A DNA stretch of 64,000 bases from Anticarsia gemmatalis. Its lineage: Eukaryota > Arthropoda > Insecta > Lepidoptera > Erebidae. The stretch covers positions 2,907,001-2,971,000 of the forward strand of contig NC_134754.1 of NCBI RefSeq assembly GCF_050436995.1, written 5' to 3'. The stretch's first letter is position 1. Every line of letters starts with the position of its first letter. A program made the position numbers and the translations under genes. Of the stretch, positions 24,268-38,542 are shown in pieces. Under the pieces are notes generated by a model that did not search any database, was not told the origin of the DNA, and worked only from the letters and a program-made list of their open reading frames with translations.

Positions 24268-27200
24268 GTACTGTTCAATTAATTGGAAACGTTAGCAAGC
24301 AAATCAACCGAGAATGGGTTGTTATTAAATAACAATAGTAATGCATACCAACATTTCAATTCTCATTAGCAATTGTATACTATAGCATAAACTAAAAAGA
24401 TTACGCTAGAAACAAAACTTACAACTAACTTTACGGCAATCAACCGAGAATGAGAAAAAAAATCGGAACAACAAAAACAACTACACAATATACCAGCCAT
24501 AGCAGTCTAATCAGACCTTCTACAAACCATTTCACCAAACGCGTCATCATTATACTATATTCATTAACAAAATAACAGTAGCAGAAACAGTAGTACAAGC
24601 TAATCCGCCTCACAAACTTTATATCGCGATAAATTCATGTTTAAATACGGAGATGAAACGCAAACAACACATACATTTATTTTGTTTAAGTTCCTCACAA
24701 GCGCTCATATTTATTTCGTTCAAGCTTTCATTCACAAATAACTAGACAGTTGTAGGACTTGTTCTGATGAAGCGAAGTTTTGCAATATTTAAAATGCATT
24801 GAAAAAAGGCAAGTTACTTTTGGATTATTATCAAAAACAGTTTATTTTTTAGAAAACCGTGTATACCTAATGGGATTACATGTATAGATACAGAAAAATA
24901 AATTGAAAAAATATTTTAAAAAAATCTACTTCGCGTATGTATCAATATTATGTAAAACTAAAGATTAACGTAATGAAAAGATATATCATTTCTGCAGCAT
25001 TACACAAATATCAAGAAAAAGAAAACAAATGAAAAGTTTGCATCATAAGTGCATAACCGACGAAGAACTAACTGATTTACGATCCACTATTTGTCCCTTT
25101 TGTTCGTATTTATCTGAATAAATTCCAATGTTACCATACCGTCCTTCATTTTAAGAGTGACAACTTCAACCCTCCATATCTGCTTTCGTAAGCTCTCCAA
25201 CCCTTACACTACACCACAAACTAACCGCTTACTCAGTACTCGGCCTTCCCTCGTATCGCATTTCAGCGCTTACATTGTTGGCAACTATGAAAACTGCCGT
25301 GAAACGTTACCTGACGCCAACTAAATGGCCTTTGTTTCAAGCATAAATTCCACCCTACATGTTTAGTTAACAAACTTTAGTTGTATTTCCCACAATGACA
25401 CAGATTAAATGTTTTCCAAACAAACTTTTGGCGCACTGCAGATTTTGTTTCCTGTTTGCTTAGTGCATTCGTTATTAAGGTGTCGGTATCTTTACCGTTT
25501 TGAGTTTTGTAGCAAAGTTAATGTGCGCTTTCTTCCTGCATAAATCGCTTGCTCATGCTCAGTAAAAAATAAATACTCCGATTTATATACTTTTAAATAC
25601 TCCGATTGTCAATTACTAATAATATTGACAATTCTTTAGGAGGAATCCTAATAATTGAAGATAAGGACGATGCTGGATTGATGACTATAGTGCACTTCCA
25701 AGTCTATCAACACAACTTTTCTTACCAAACAAATCATATAGCAGTACGAGTATAATAACTATGTGAAGTCTAACTACATTAAGTTTATAATACACCATTT
25801 AAGTACTTATAAATTTATTTATGGACAGTAAAATTTAACACAATAGAAATAGCGCCATAACACATAAACAACAAACGCATTCAAAAGGCACACAATTTAT
25901 TTCCCACACAATTTGACTAATTAACATGAGAACCGCAATTAACTGAATCGTGTTTGTTTATGAAAATACAACGTTTATACTTTAACTGTGTGTTTCAGTA
26001 CAAATAGTATCGATTCTCAATGAGAGCAATTAAATAAATGTGTTCCAAGCTAGTTACATTGAACGAGGCGTGCTGAGCCGACCAAATAGCCTATAAAATT
26101 CGTGCCTCGTTTGAACTGCTAGGTACTGGAACGGAGCACTGGACTATTTCGAGCGTGTAAGGCAATTATTGTAACATTTTTAAGGTTTTATGTATGGTAT
26201 GCGTACCGTTCGTAAAAACGTATGCCAGCACCAATTTACACAATACAGCACAAATAAATGTATACAACAAACTTGTCTGTATTTTGAACATATACGAAAA
26301 TAAAGAAAATTTACTTAACACTACATAACAACAAGCTTGATAGCACAATTTACTCAATATAATAAGTCACAGAACTGTCAACTTAAAAACGTTCCACAAA
26401 TTCTAAAAAAAATGTTTTTGGGTATAATCATCTATAGCCTTTTCTACAAGTTTTCATAGCCATGTCTTTGTCAACACACCAATCATAAACACAACGAGCA
26501 AAACATACACTATCAACTCTACTCTCAACTAATTCCAATCAAAGTCCACAAACTAAACGAAGCATAAGTTATTTAAGAACGCGCGCAATGAAATTACTAA
26601 ACGTAATTGGTCCAGAGTTTTTATCTATGTTTATGTTGCACTAATCTAGTTGATAGTAATCGTATTCTCTACAATCTGTTTGTTAGCCCCTTGAGTACTA
26701 TTTAGTTTAGTAGAAAGCTGAGCTTTGGGTAGCAATGGTAGTGAATGTACCATTTAATTCGGCAATAAAAGTTATTTTGTTTGATTAAAGTACTTTTACA
26801 ATTTTTTGTTTTACATCGGTAAAAAGATTTATAAGCGGAATATTATTCTTACTTTTATTACCTAGTAATATAGCCATCCTGTTAAAATTTTTAGTTTAGC
26901 TTGAAGACTTGGTAGAAGTGAGTTTTGGGTGCATATCTGCAGTACAATAAATGTTATTAGAACCTGCGACTTCTCATAACAAACCTGACGCCTTATTAAT
27001 TGGAATCTCTCGCTCGCAATCCAGAGATTTCATGAGGACAGTGCCATAAACAAATAGTCACACTTTTCAACATTAATAATTACACTAATATAGGATATAG
27101 GATATAGGATATACGAGTACATACAAATACTTTAAAATTAAGTCAAGCTACACATATAAATCGATCTCTCAGTCTCAAATCTAGTAAAGGATTATCGAAC

Positions 27201-28279
27201 TCAATATAAAAAGCAATCAAATACCGTTTCGTTAGTAGCAAACCTATCACACAATTACAAAATGAACCACTACAACTAACAATTAATCGCAATCAGATTA
27301 AGAAAGATAAATACGCTAATCTGAAACAGAGGAACGCATCCACGATCCCCAATCTAACAAAAGGAAATACGAGAATAGTCTTGAGATTCATAGCAAATGC
27401 ACTTTAAAGACAAAAGAGTGCCTAAGAGAGCCAAGACAAACGTCTGCAGTAATGAGATTTCTTCGTTTTTAAATCTCCTCTTAAGGTCCGTGCATATTGC
27501 CTTTTTTATTTGAAACGCAATAAGAAATGCGGAAAATGACACCGCTCTTTGTAGCTCGGACACTTTGTGGAGTGGTAGATAATGAAATTAGAATGAAGTA
27601 TTATTTACTAGATATAGTAAACTTACATTCAACAACAGTATTTTTTTATTAAGAATTATTTGAGTTTAACTTTCAGTCTTCGTTCATGTATCTGTATTGT
27701 GGTACACGAACCTAAGAAGTATGACATTCAAATAACTTACCAACATGCTAAAAAGAGAACAATAACAATTTCCACTAATTTATAATGCTGTATACATATT
27801 TTTTGACAAAGCAAATTCAATGTTCTTATATTTCTCTGTATACATATATTGTAGTCAGTATGTTATTTATTTTTATACCAATTTGTAGTCATGAGCCTTT
27901 ATTTTTATAATCATTGCAGAAAAGGCTGAATATGTAAAATAATCTTTAAAACGCTATGATTTTTTCAAATGTAAACTAATTGCAAATGATATTGCAACTG
28001 AGTCACGTGGCGCTATTTAATTCCTTTTTACGATCTTTCATTGTTACTTAAGAGCACTTTGCATGCAAAGGTGTAATTATAAAATGTTTTTCTTCTCTTT
28101 TTATTTCTTTGTTTTTATGATGTTAGACAAGGATAGACTTATTTGAATAAAGTACACTACAATTTATTTAATGATTGGCAATTTTCTTTTTAGAATAAGA
28201 GGTTCTTGACTTTTGTATTAGAACAAAAAGTATAAGCTATAATTATGGCATATTAAAAATAAACATCGTCATAAAAAAG
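24268..28279. other. Gene-free AT-rich sequence
   Basis: No gene, RNA gene or complete element recognised. A short nine-base tandem repeat (unit 'gatatagga') lies at 27087-27113. A patch near 26060-26160 has 'cctataaaattcgtgcctcg', a TATA-like word before GC-richer sequence, too weak to call a promoter. Confidence 0.5.
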
Positions 28280-28515
28280 CTTTGGATGATCAAAGTGGAA
28301 ATAGAGAAAAATACGAAGAATTTTGGCACTATTACATGGGACTAATACATATTGCAAATGACAAAACGTGGATGCATATCGCACACGTCGGCCTACGCCT
28401 TCGGGTACAACACGACGGAAAGTCAAACATAAAAAATAATATAAGTCAGGAAGCTTGGTGGAAGAAAGGAAGACATGCCTGGATGAGATGTCAGCAGCAG
28501 CCATATTCGGTCTTT
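28280..28515. repeat. Diverged dispersed-repeat fragment
   Basis: Contains 'cgtcggcctacgccttcggg' and 'ggtggaagaaaggaagacat' on the plus strand. Similar phrases (a 'gtaggcagaggt...ccttcggg' block and a 'ggaagaaggaagacatgcct' block) recur in lepidopteran retroposons. The overlapping open frames on both strands are shadows of this repeat. The family is uncertain. Confidence 0.4.
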
Positions 28516-29718
28516 ACAAGATGATGACGATGACAATAATATTCGATAAAACGTTATCACTTGTGCCTACACTCTCATCACGTCACGATCATTACCCTCG
28601 AAACTTGCCTCAACATAGCAATTACAAATACTTAGCAACAACCGTGGTTCAATTTATGTTGCGGCTTCAAAACTTATCGGCCTTGCTACTTGTTTCATAC
28701 TTAGGAACTTCGTAATGTAATACATGATAGTGCGGTTTTATTTTATAGTAGATTTTGTCTTTATCTTTATCTAATAGTACGTAAAGACCATTTACACTAT
28801 ATACCTAAGTGACCAATGACGCGACTGATTTTGTTCTTTTGTCTCTTTTCTTTACTTACTTAGAAACTCCGAATGCTACTGGTTTCTGTAAGATAGTGCA
28901 CATTTCTTAACAAAGAAATTAAAGCAGGTCATTTTAATTTGGAAGTGCAATCTTATGGAAAACTAAATTAGAAACAAACAGACTCATATTGCACTGTAAT
29001 ACACCCAGACTACTATCAACAAAGAAAATTGAGAACTGCATAAAAATACAAAACAAAATAGACCAACCAACAATAATAATACATATTACGTCTTTAAGAT
29101 TTTGCATCATTAAGCGAGAACATTCGTTTCAAACAATTATTTAAAAGTAAAGATAAAAATTCGTACTATAATATGTATTTACCATACATATAAAAAACAA
29201 AAATATGTGCGAATAGCATAAATATCGTAGGTCCCTTGCGATTCAAGTTTGTAGAATAATATCAAAGATTCAATTTCACGGGATTATCAATTCCTTCGTA
29301 AAATCTTCATATTCTTGTCCCTAGATATTCGAAGTAAGAATACCGAAACAAATATTACAAACATATTCAGTGAACACTGCATTGCGGGACTGACTAAATT
29401 AATATTATAGTAGCCTACACAATATTGAAAAACCTGTGACATTTTTAAAGCTTAGAATATTCTAACATCGACCGATGGGTGGGGAACTAAATCGGCTTTG
29501 TTTGGATAGTTCATAATTTTATACATTTGTCAGAAAGTTTCAGTAATCTGTTCGTTCATCATGTGTAAAACATGTATTGGTAGCACGCTTTAACTGTTGT
29601 ATAGGTCTTCCAGCTTCCATAAATAGACTCATAAAAATTAAATTAAATGTCTTCTTCGTCTATTTTCTATGAATGCTGATGATCAAAATAACATAAATAA
29701 AATAAAATAAATAAATTT
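28516..29718. other. Gene-free AT-rich sequence
   Basis: No coding or element signature seen; ends in an A/T-rich 'aataaaataaataaa' run that abuts the next repeat and may be its tail. Confidence 0.5.
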
Positions 29719-29870
29719 AACCCATTAATGTCCCACTACTGGGCAAGGGTCTCCTCCCGTAATGAGGGAGGGGTTAGGCCTTGAGTCCACCACGCTGGCC
29801 AAGTGCGGGTTGGGGACTTTGCATGCCTCAATAAATGTATTAAACAAATTTTAGGCATGCAAGGTTTCAA
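29719..29870 (+). repeat. Lepidopteran dispersed repeat, best copy
   Basis: Reads 'aatgtcccactactgggcaa', 'ggtctcctcccgtaatgagg', 'gaggggttaggccttgagtc', 'cacgctggccaagtgcgggt' and 'ggggactttgcatgcctcaa', ending 'aggcatgcaaggtttc'. This is one of the most frequently seen lepidopteran repeats. Fragments occur at 410-490 (minus) and 10965-11010 (plus). Non-coding; probably a SINE or the 3' tail of a LINE. Confidence 0.8.
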
Positions 29871-30814
29871 AATAACATAATTCTAAATAAAAGTTAAAGA
29901 AAAAAACACTATACAATACACATTTAATGTTCTTTTTGTGTGTAAAAAATTGCTAACTTAAAATCCCCACATTTTCCTGTGTGAAATCCACCTTACCAAT
30001 CTCCCAAGACTCGTATTCCAAACCGTATCAAAAAAATACTCCAAGGTAAAGATTCCACGGGTAAAACGCAAGTTATCATTATGGTAATGTATTCATAGGT
30101 TTCGGAAGCAATCCAGATTTATCCAGTTTGCGGGACACCCCTAAATTAAGGGGTGCTATCAGCGGTCCGTAGTGCTCGATTTATTACCGAGCCCTGCCAA
30201 TGTGTGATATCTTAATTATTTTACAATCCCTATAAGCCGGGTTGATTGGTCCAATACAAGTTTAAGTTGAGGCCTGATTGCAGGGATGTGGGTATTCGTA
30301 TCGTAATTGGATTATAAAATTAAGTGGGATGATAAATAGCTTTGTTGTTTAATATATTGGGCTGCAGTTCTTGAAGGGTGGCTTTGTAATTGTAGTTTAG
30401 TTTCAAATATATGGATTAGTAGAGCGTCCTTTTAATAACATTCAGGTAGTCTTTAGAAATTGGTGCCCGTCATTTAGCTGAAAGATTTTTTGAACGGTGT
30501 TTTTAAGGGCATTGCTAAATTCAGGTGGTTTTTGTTAACTATCTCTGTTATAAGCTAATACAAAAGTAAACAATCCATGGACAACAGTACGAACATAGAA
30601 CATAGTGCATTGCAGATGTCTCCGCTTCACAAAAGTCAAATAAAATATCACTAAAACTTATTTATTTCTCCCACATTCTCTGCCAAAAACCCCTTAACAT
30701 TCCCATTACACCCCAAAACTGCAATATCCTCAAAGCATCTGATGCATTGCATGTTGAAGAATGAGATATGGATGCTGGTTTTAGATCGATTTGTGCACGT
30801 TTTGAGTGAAATCT
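29871..30814. other. Gene-free AT-rich sequence
   Basis: Nothing recognised apart from a GC-richer patch around 30120-30220 ('gacacccctaaattaagggg'), which contains a small dyad. Confidence 0.4.
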
Positions 30815-30985
30815 AAGTAATTTTATAGTGTAGTAGTTGATAGTCGCTACTTCAGGTAGTAGTTGCAGGTTCGATTTCTATACGGAAATAATGTTTGTGC
30901 GATCTACAAATACTTGTATACTGCGGGTCTTGTTGCACTTTGTGTCTGTTGTTTGTTAAAATGGTTACAAAAGTACAATTTCTAG
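30815..30985 (+). repeat. SINE-like lepidopteran repeat, diverged
   Basis: Contains 'gttgcaggttcgatttctat' followed by 'aataatgtttgtgcgatcta' and 'caaatacttgta'. The 'ggttcgattcc'-like phrase is a B-box-like sequence from this repeat family, not a tRNA gene: no clover-leaf or anticodon arm can be drawn around it. Confidence 0.5.
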
Positions 30986-33900
30986 TGCGAGGGCTGTATG
31001 TTTAAATAATCAATAAGGCTTTCAATAATAAATAACTTGGTTGTAGCTACATAAAACAGTGTCAAATAATTATCAACACCACTAGTTAGTTATCTTATGT
31101 GTTTTCGATTTTCACGTCCAATCTTTTTTATTCGATGAACCATAATCATTCATTCGTAATTATCTATTTATCTGAGCGTTGTTATTTATTATGACCAAGT
31201 TTTATGTCTTATTGCTTTGTACTTAGTTATATTGCTATAATAATCGTTACAATAATGTTTCAAAGATTTGAGTTTCTAACTAATAATAGCTTCTTTGTGT
31301 TAAGTTTTAATAACAAACCATTGATAGTACGCAAGTTGAGTTGAACTTCAGTTTGTAATTACGATTCAATAACTACAATAATAAATAATCGCTTTTCCGA
31401 AGATTACAAATAACGAGACATAGAAAATAAACAGACTCGTGGTTTACGTCACTATCTGTCATAAGACGCTATTATTTTGGTGATTATAAACTTACGAGTA
31501 AAAGAAAATGGTAATCATGAGCATGATTTTAAAACTTTTTACCCAGATAAATAGGCCACCACCAGTCAACAGACATGAAATACACAGACAAGATTTTATA
31601 AAATTGATCTCTTCTTACCTTACTTACACATAATAGTTTACCAGTGCTTTCAAGTGTCCAACTGACAAACAAAGCCACATTCCAAACAATTCTGTCCTAT
31701 GGCATGTCTTACGAAAGCACTGGCTCGGTCGGGCCCGACTACGATATTAAGCTTCAGCTTTCTGGCAATCCTGGCTTTATGCCTAATTCCGCCAATAACG
31801 CCAATAATATCAAATAAAATATATCTAAAAATATTTTGAAGGCATTTTTTTCCGACTGCTAAGCAACCATGTTGAAACAAAAGTCCTACGACGTAATAAT
31901 ATAATAGATAAATAACATAAAACAAAAAGCGTCATTTTACAGGCCCGCGCCTTCGTGGCACGTGTGTGCAGTCTTTATTAGCGCTACCGACAAATAAGCG
32001 AGTCCTCCTTACTACGTTAACCAATCTCGTTTTAAAATGCGACCGCTTTTGTTACGCGGGACGTGGAAATGCTTTCCAACTAACGTGCTGTGTCTACAAT
32101 GAGGTACAGCTGTAGTCACGAATATGAACACACTGTGACGTTTTTAAATGCACTTTTCTTGAAGAAAATAAGCTCTGCAAGTATCTGATGGTACGAACTA
32201 TTGTCGTTATTTGGGTGAACACATTAAATTAATTAAAATAATTGATGCCACAGTTTTAGACAACTGACTTTTAGACGACTCTATACAAATTGTAGTTTAG
32301 ACTGATTGTACATTTTGTATGAAAAGTGCAGTATTTTTTTAGTTTTCTTTGGTAAAGTAAAGATTGAAATTGTGACAGTGCGTTCATATTTGTGCTCGTT
32401 ATACTATGCTTTGTCATGTTGTCATTAACACGAGCTTGTTGTTATGTGAGTATTTCGCGCGGTTTTGTTTAAATAGCTTGCTTCTAATTTGTCAACTCAG
32501 AGGTATTTAACTTTTTGGCATTGTGTTAGCTCATACTAGACTTTTGTAGACTATCTAAAAGTTCATTGACCTTTATTGATTATTATTGATGGAACAAGTA
32601 AAAAATATTTTACCACTCCACATTTAGACACATTTAATAATAAAGCTCAGTAGCACCTGCTCTACTTGGAAACCGAATCCGAAACCTCGTGACCAGCAGT
32701 ACACTCCCCACCAAACCACAGAAGCAGACAAACAATAAGCTTGTAAAATAGAAAATAGTATCACCTATTGATATTCTATCTAACTCTGCCTCCATCTTTC
32801 TGGTAACATAAGGCTAGACAGAGCGGATATAAGGTGAAGACAGGGCACGTACGTGGTGTGTTTCATAATTCAGAATAGCTTGTTTTTGTTCATCGTTTTG
32901 TTTGTAATCTACGTTATTTTTGTCTGGCTTGTGGAACAGAAGTATGGAACAGTCAGTAACAATATAGTATATCGTCATCACATCGCCAAAAATCAGAATA
33001 ATGTTGGATCTAGACAATTTTCTTGTAGTGAATTTTGAAATGTCTTTATTACATACGGCGGTAATTGGTATACTTAGATGTGAATGAAGCAAAAGAAGGT
33101 TATAAGGTTGGTAGCAAGAAGAAGATATGATTTAGTGCTTGCATGTACGCATGATTACATTACAAACACATACCTATCTTACAAACTTTACTTTTCCAAA
33201 TGCTTTTGAGACTGTGCAGTACACTATTTAAGTTGACATAGTCTGAGCAATGCAGTTATCAGTAGGTTCATGGATCAATGAACGTAGCATACATCCAGAC
33301 AATCGTCCGTATTTTAGACAATGTTGTTCTGCTGCACCAGTATGCTTCACTTAATTTCGTCATTTGTAAAGGTTTTCATGCATGATAAAAAATAATAAAA
33401 ACCTTTATCGTCATAATAATCGCAGCTAAAGAAAGTGTGTGAGTGCAAAGATACAAAGAAAATTTGTTTCTAGATATCTCTATCAATCCAATATTTATTG
33501 TAAGCTAGTTTGAGTTTTTGTCCAAATTACGTACTTCACATGTTAATACATCTCATTTGGTTCAACATTTAATAAAGTACCTAAACAAACTCGATAGTAT
33601 TCAAAACGCGTCGAGTCCTCGTAGTAAAAGTAAAAAGTTGTGATGTGCAAAGAACAGGCTCACACTATTGTTGATGCAGCTAATGAACTTTACATTAGGC
33701 ACTTTAATCATTATGATTAATAACTTGCAGTTTAACATTGAAAGAAGCTGAACACGCCTCGCAGGTTCTAGGTCTGTAGAAACTGTAGCATAGTTAACTA
33801 CGACGCAATGTTTAATCAAATACGGAATATTTTTTTTATATATTTTTAGTCTTATTTGGATTCTTTACATAATTCTGTTTTGTAAAGAAATTTACTCCGC

Positions 33901-36900
33901 GCTATGGTAAGAACGTGGCAATGTTTTATACAAAGCTTCGTGTCGCCTTCGTAACTTTACACATTTTAATCAAGAAATTCCACAACAAGCATACATCAGC
34001 GGAACAAGAAAAGACGGATCTACAGCCTAAAAGTACTAAAACTCTAAACTCATATATCGTGGAGAGCCCAAAACTGGAGGCAAGAGGCATTACCCCTTCA
34101 CACATTAGTACGTAGCAAGAAGCGTCGCAATGAATGGGTAATGGGTAATTCCAAGCAATTTGAGTAACAAACGCGTTTAGGTCGTTAGTACGAATGTTTG
34201 TCATCGCCCATCGGCCATTTTGTTAATGCATTCCTCAAGGAGGGATGTTCCTTTGTCGGTGAAATGACAGCAATTCAAGGCATCCACGTTTATGACGCTA
34301 CAGTACGGGCCAAGTACTCGGGTTGAGTTTTGTAAGTGCTAAATTACAAGTTGCGTCGTTAGATTAACATGGTTGTTGTTACGGTGTTTTACTGAGAATG
34401 GAAGTGAATAGGGAAAAAGTTAAGTAACTTGTTAGCATTGTTTTATATTTAATCGTTTCTTTTTAGAGATTTCAGTCAATAGCAGTCATGAAATGATAAA
34501 CGGTAATGGTAACGTGGTTTGTAGTTTAGCCATTGAAAGTGATACGTTTCTAGCTCTTCACATCTTAAACATCCTAAGATAGTCTCGCTAAAGATCAATA
34601 ATTTAAACAAATTATTGAATGATAAAAGAATCGAACTTCAAAAACTTTATACACATAAATATATTACCTGACCTCCATGCCAAAAAAAAACTTTATAGAT
34701 TCTTTCAAAATCATTAACTTCTCTGAAGCATACATTCAGAGAGATTCAACAATTTCGTTCTCCTTTAGGTTTACGACTTATACAAGGAATCGCAGTCACG
34801 CATATATTTGTGATTGTAAACCTTACGTGTTACAAATGGAAACGGCTTGGAAAAGCGCCAGCACCCTGGCACCTCTCCAAACCACATGCAATTATTCACT
34901 GTTATTGCTACTTGGAGTTGTACTCAGTCCGCCGGGAAAAAGTATGAGGATACGATAATTATGTCATATACATACCTACATGAAGCAGTAAACAACTGTG
35001 CAGTGCCTGATTGAGGATTTGTCTTTGATTCTAGGTTCGGAGTTTAATCATTCGATTTTAGTATAGTATTCCAATGATCGCAGTCATTTAGTCAGTATTG
35101 CGTCTGCGAATATTTGACGTCTGTTGTTGTCTACAGAAAGTAATTTCACTTTGTGCACACTTACAATTTTATTTGGCTTTTCCTCTGAAGTCTAGTAATT
35201 AAGTCCATTTCAATTTTTGGCTTTGTTAAAAACGTATTTGTATATAATCAAAAAAACTACTTGATTTCTTAAATATTTAATTTGCAATTATTTTCTAAAG
35301 CTAAGTGTGCAAGTGTGTAAATTCTTCCTTGATTCTCAGCTGCAAGATAAAGTAGGAGACACATTGACAAAAGAGTCAACAAACCCCAGACCACAGATAA
35401 ACTAAGACACTTACGAGTGCACTAACACTGAAAGAAAACAAAATAATTGCAGCTATTATTGTGATTGAGACGGTCAGTTAGTTCTACTACTTTTCTCTTC
35501 AATTTTAAATGCTTAAGTAAAACAAGCCGCGATAGTTTAGTATCGTAAGATTATTTTGTAAAAACTTAACTTCACATCACATTTAACGGTCCAAAAGTAT
35601 GTGTTCTAACTTCCAGTGACATCAATTAAGGATTATTGAATTATCAACGTCTGCTTCAAATCTTAAAGAAGAATTTCAAAGAACGGCGGCTGCCATCACA
35701 AAACTTGCTATGGATCATTGAAGTTAGCGGTGTGCGGTATGCAGTCAGCGATTTGCGGTCTGCAGTTGTCGACGATCTACAGAACCCTAGTTTTACTACC
35801 AGAACACGATAAAAACTATACTATGCTAATAAAAACAGGTAAAGCTATCAACTTTGGCCTAACTCACCAGACCGATAAACCCACAAAATAGTCTGATATT
35901 TTAAAAACTCGAAACCATTAAGGTTTAGAGAGCAGGCATCGTAAAACTACAAGTTCTTAAGTTCTTTACTCAAAAAGCTTTATCTCCAAACTAAAAACAG
36001 CAATCCTTTCCCAACCGCATTATAGCACGTAATATGTGTAGTGCTTACGTCACATGTCAGACATAATTGCAATTCTTGGCAATGGCACTGTAAAATGTTG
36101 GGTGCAACTGTGCCGCTTTTAATGCAATGCAGTGCAGTACTTGTTTTACGTAAATGCGAATGTTTTGGCCTCAAGTGTGTTGTTCTATTATGGTATTGTG
36201 ACGTCATAATGTTGGAGTTTAGTAGTAATGTTAATTGAGACATTAAGTTTTGTTTCAGAGGAGAGTTTTTGAAAGGATTCGTTTTAACATTTAATGTTAA
36301 AGTCTTAAAATAAAGACTTATATTTTGTGTTATAGGGCCACTATTAGAGGTCGCCATTCCACGTATTTTAAAACTTACTGTACAAGTTTATTGACTGTAA
36401 TGACATGACTATGCTATTGCGTATTAGGTACTTTAATAAAATGTTTTTATAGTTAAATTTGAAATCGATTTAGGCGAAAATAAATAGAAGAGCTAGTGAA
36501 ATTATTGGTATATAAGTGTGTGATCTTGAACTATATTGATGTCTCAAATCTAGACCAAAACAAATCAATAACAACCACAATAAGTTTCGACAGTCTGAGT
36601 AAATAATAACAAGTTTTTATTGCTCAGTAAACAGATATAAGCCTGAGATTATTACTAGCTTCGGGCAGACCAATAACTATGAATAACATAATATAATGGC
36701 TCTAGGATTACAAGTATTCATTCTTGTGCAAATATAATGGTAGTTCATTGAATCAAATATACAGACTATTTCAATAAACTTGAATATATTTTCGGATTTA
36801 TCGACGTATATTATTTGTTTAGGCCGTTTAATACACGAACTTTCTTCAATAATGCGTGAATAAACGGTAACTAATGTGGGTGAATATATAATATACTTAA

Positions 36901-37953
36901 GTAACATTGTTAATATTTGAAGTAGGTAAGAAACAAAATAACTTAGCTACTTACTCTAGTATACAAGTGAAACGAAAATCTCTCGAAATAAGCAGTGTAC
37001 GTCGTTCAAAACAAAATGTTATTCGTAGCCGCTCGTAGCCTTCGTAGCAAGGGAGCTACGCTGCCCGTAGCCGTGCCGTAGAAAATTCATTGTTCTCTTG
37101 TTCCCTTTATGCGTATTGTACGAAAGTAGAAAACATTTCGTGAGTTTAAGTTCTTTCCTTCTTTGTGCTACGAATTTAAAAAAGTATTTCTTTTAAAAAC
37201 GAGTCTTGAGAGGATTGCCACTTGTGAATAATAATATATTTTTTATTGAGACAAAGTACCTGTGCATTTAGAAGGCAGGTTTGAAATGAAATAAAGAAAT
37301 GCTAAGTGAGATCTTTCTTTGAGCTTACGATATGCATGCCGCTTGATTAGTAGCGCTTTTGTGACTAGATGAAAAGTGGGTATTCTTAAAAAACTTTGCG
37401 TTAGCTTAATCTTTTTTGTAGAAATAATTTTCATAACATCAACTTCAAACATCGAAATTATTTCTCGAATATCATCTCACAATCGAAAAATCGGACTCAA
37501 GATTTAATTAAACATATAAAATAACATCAATCTATGTACATATCCTCATAACACCTGATAGATGATTCTAATAGCCCTTCAACTAAAACCTTTCTATAAG
37601 AATGAATCCTAAACACAGTACAAGCGATAGGTAGGAACGCATCGGCTCGGTCAGTAATCCGGTTTGTATGTAATCTGCGTATCTCTTGCGCTCGAAGCGT
37701 CGTTGGGCCGGCGCGGATTAATTCGGTTCGTTTGCCGGCTCTAAGTGTGACTGTTTGGATAGTGTTACTGGTATGTCTCTGTATCGTATTGGATATGGTG
37801 TTCAGATTAAATGCGAAGTGAAATTTTGAGACTGGCCAATAGATAACTTAATTTTGTAGTTAACCAACATAAAATATTATGACAATAGAGTAAAGGTCTT
37901 TAAACGCTAAAGCTATGGAATATTAGCCCGATTCTGTACAATCGGTGCTGTAA
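30986..37953. other. Gene-free sequence, 7 kb
   Basis: No supported gene. GC-richer unique patches at about 31935-32100 and 37620-37760 stand out from the AT-rich background. The 125-codon minus frame at 35980-36357 has no family resemblance. A cluster of 'cgtagc' words lies at 37020-37080. Confidence 0.5.
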
Positions 37954-38107
37954 TGTATCGAGTTTAGCATTTAGAACGTACGGCCAAAATAGTTATAGTT
38001 AATAGGCCACGACGCTCGCTAGAGGCGTTGAACCGATTGTCATACAACATTTTTCGGTAGCTAATTTTGCCGGTTTGCCGGTAATCGATAGTGGTAGAGA
38101 ATCGAGC
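37954..38107. mobile_element. Family B miniature element, diverged copy
   Basis: Starts 'tgtatcgagtttagcattta', contains 'gccaaaatagttatagttaa' and 'gaggcgttg', and ends 'tcgatagtggtagagaatcg'. It matches the order of words in the intact copy at 24091, with its left terminus decayed. Non-coding. Confidence 0.65.
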
Positions 38108-38505
38108 TTACACGTCTTACTTTTTAACAGATTGTTCTATCTTTTGTGTACTAATTATATTGTTGTGATGCTTTAGCTGACTCCAAAATAGTTGGAAGAA
38201 AGTCTAGGCCGATGTCATTATCACTCAAGTTAAATAAACAATATAGTAGGTATAGAATGTACGGGAACGTGGATGTATAGATGGAGATACGGTGTGAATA
38301 AGTACAGACAACAGCCGGTGAAAGAGTGCACGCAACGGACGTTCTGTTACCGGTCTCTACACGGCTTAACTCAAACTCTGTCAACACTGCTATTTTTTTA
38401 GTACAATTTATTTAACTAGATAATAAACAAGTTACTTTTTGTTGAAATTTGTAGCGTCTTTTCCCGAGATATAATCTATTACCTAGCCTATTTACATGTA
38501 CCTAC

Positions 38506-38542
38506 TACTATAATACTATACTATAATACTATACTATAATAT
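38506..38542. repeat. 13-base tandem repeat
   Basis: About two and a half to three copies of a 'tataatactatac' unit, directly repeated without gaps. Likely polymorphic; no function inferred. Confidence 0.8.

Noticed and set aside
36074..36099. 'aatggcactg' identical to the start of the miR-263 family
   Set aside because: Identity ends after the first ten bases and no precursor stem longer than about five pairs can be drawn around it.
35980..36357. 125-codon minus-strand open frame, the longest in the left half without repeat content
   Set aside because: No family resemblance and no splice-site or neighbour support; a frame of this length can occur by chance in this much sequence.
37020..37080. 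Cluster of 'cgtagc' words that suggested a CRISPR-like or minisatellite array
   Set aside because: Spacing is irregular, the unit is six bases and there are no spacers; not expected in an insect genome.
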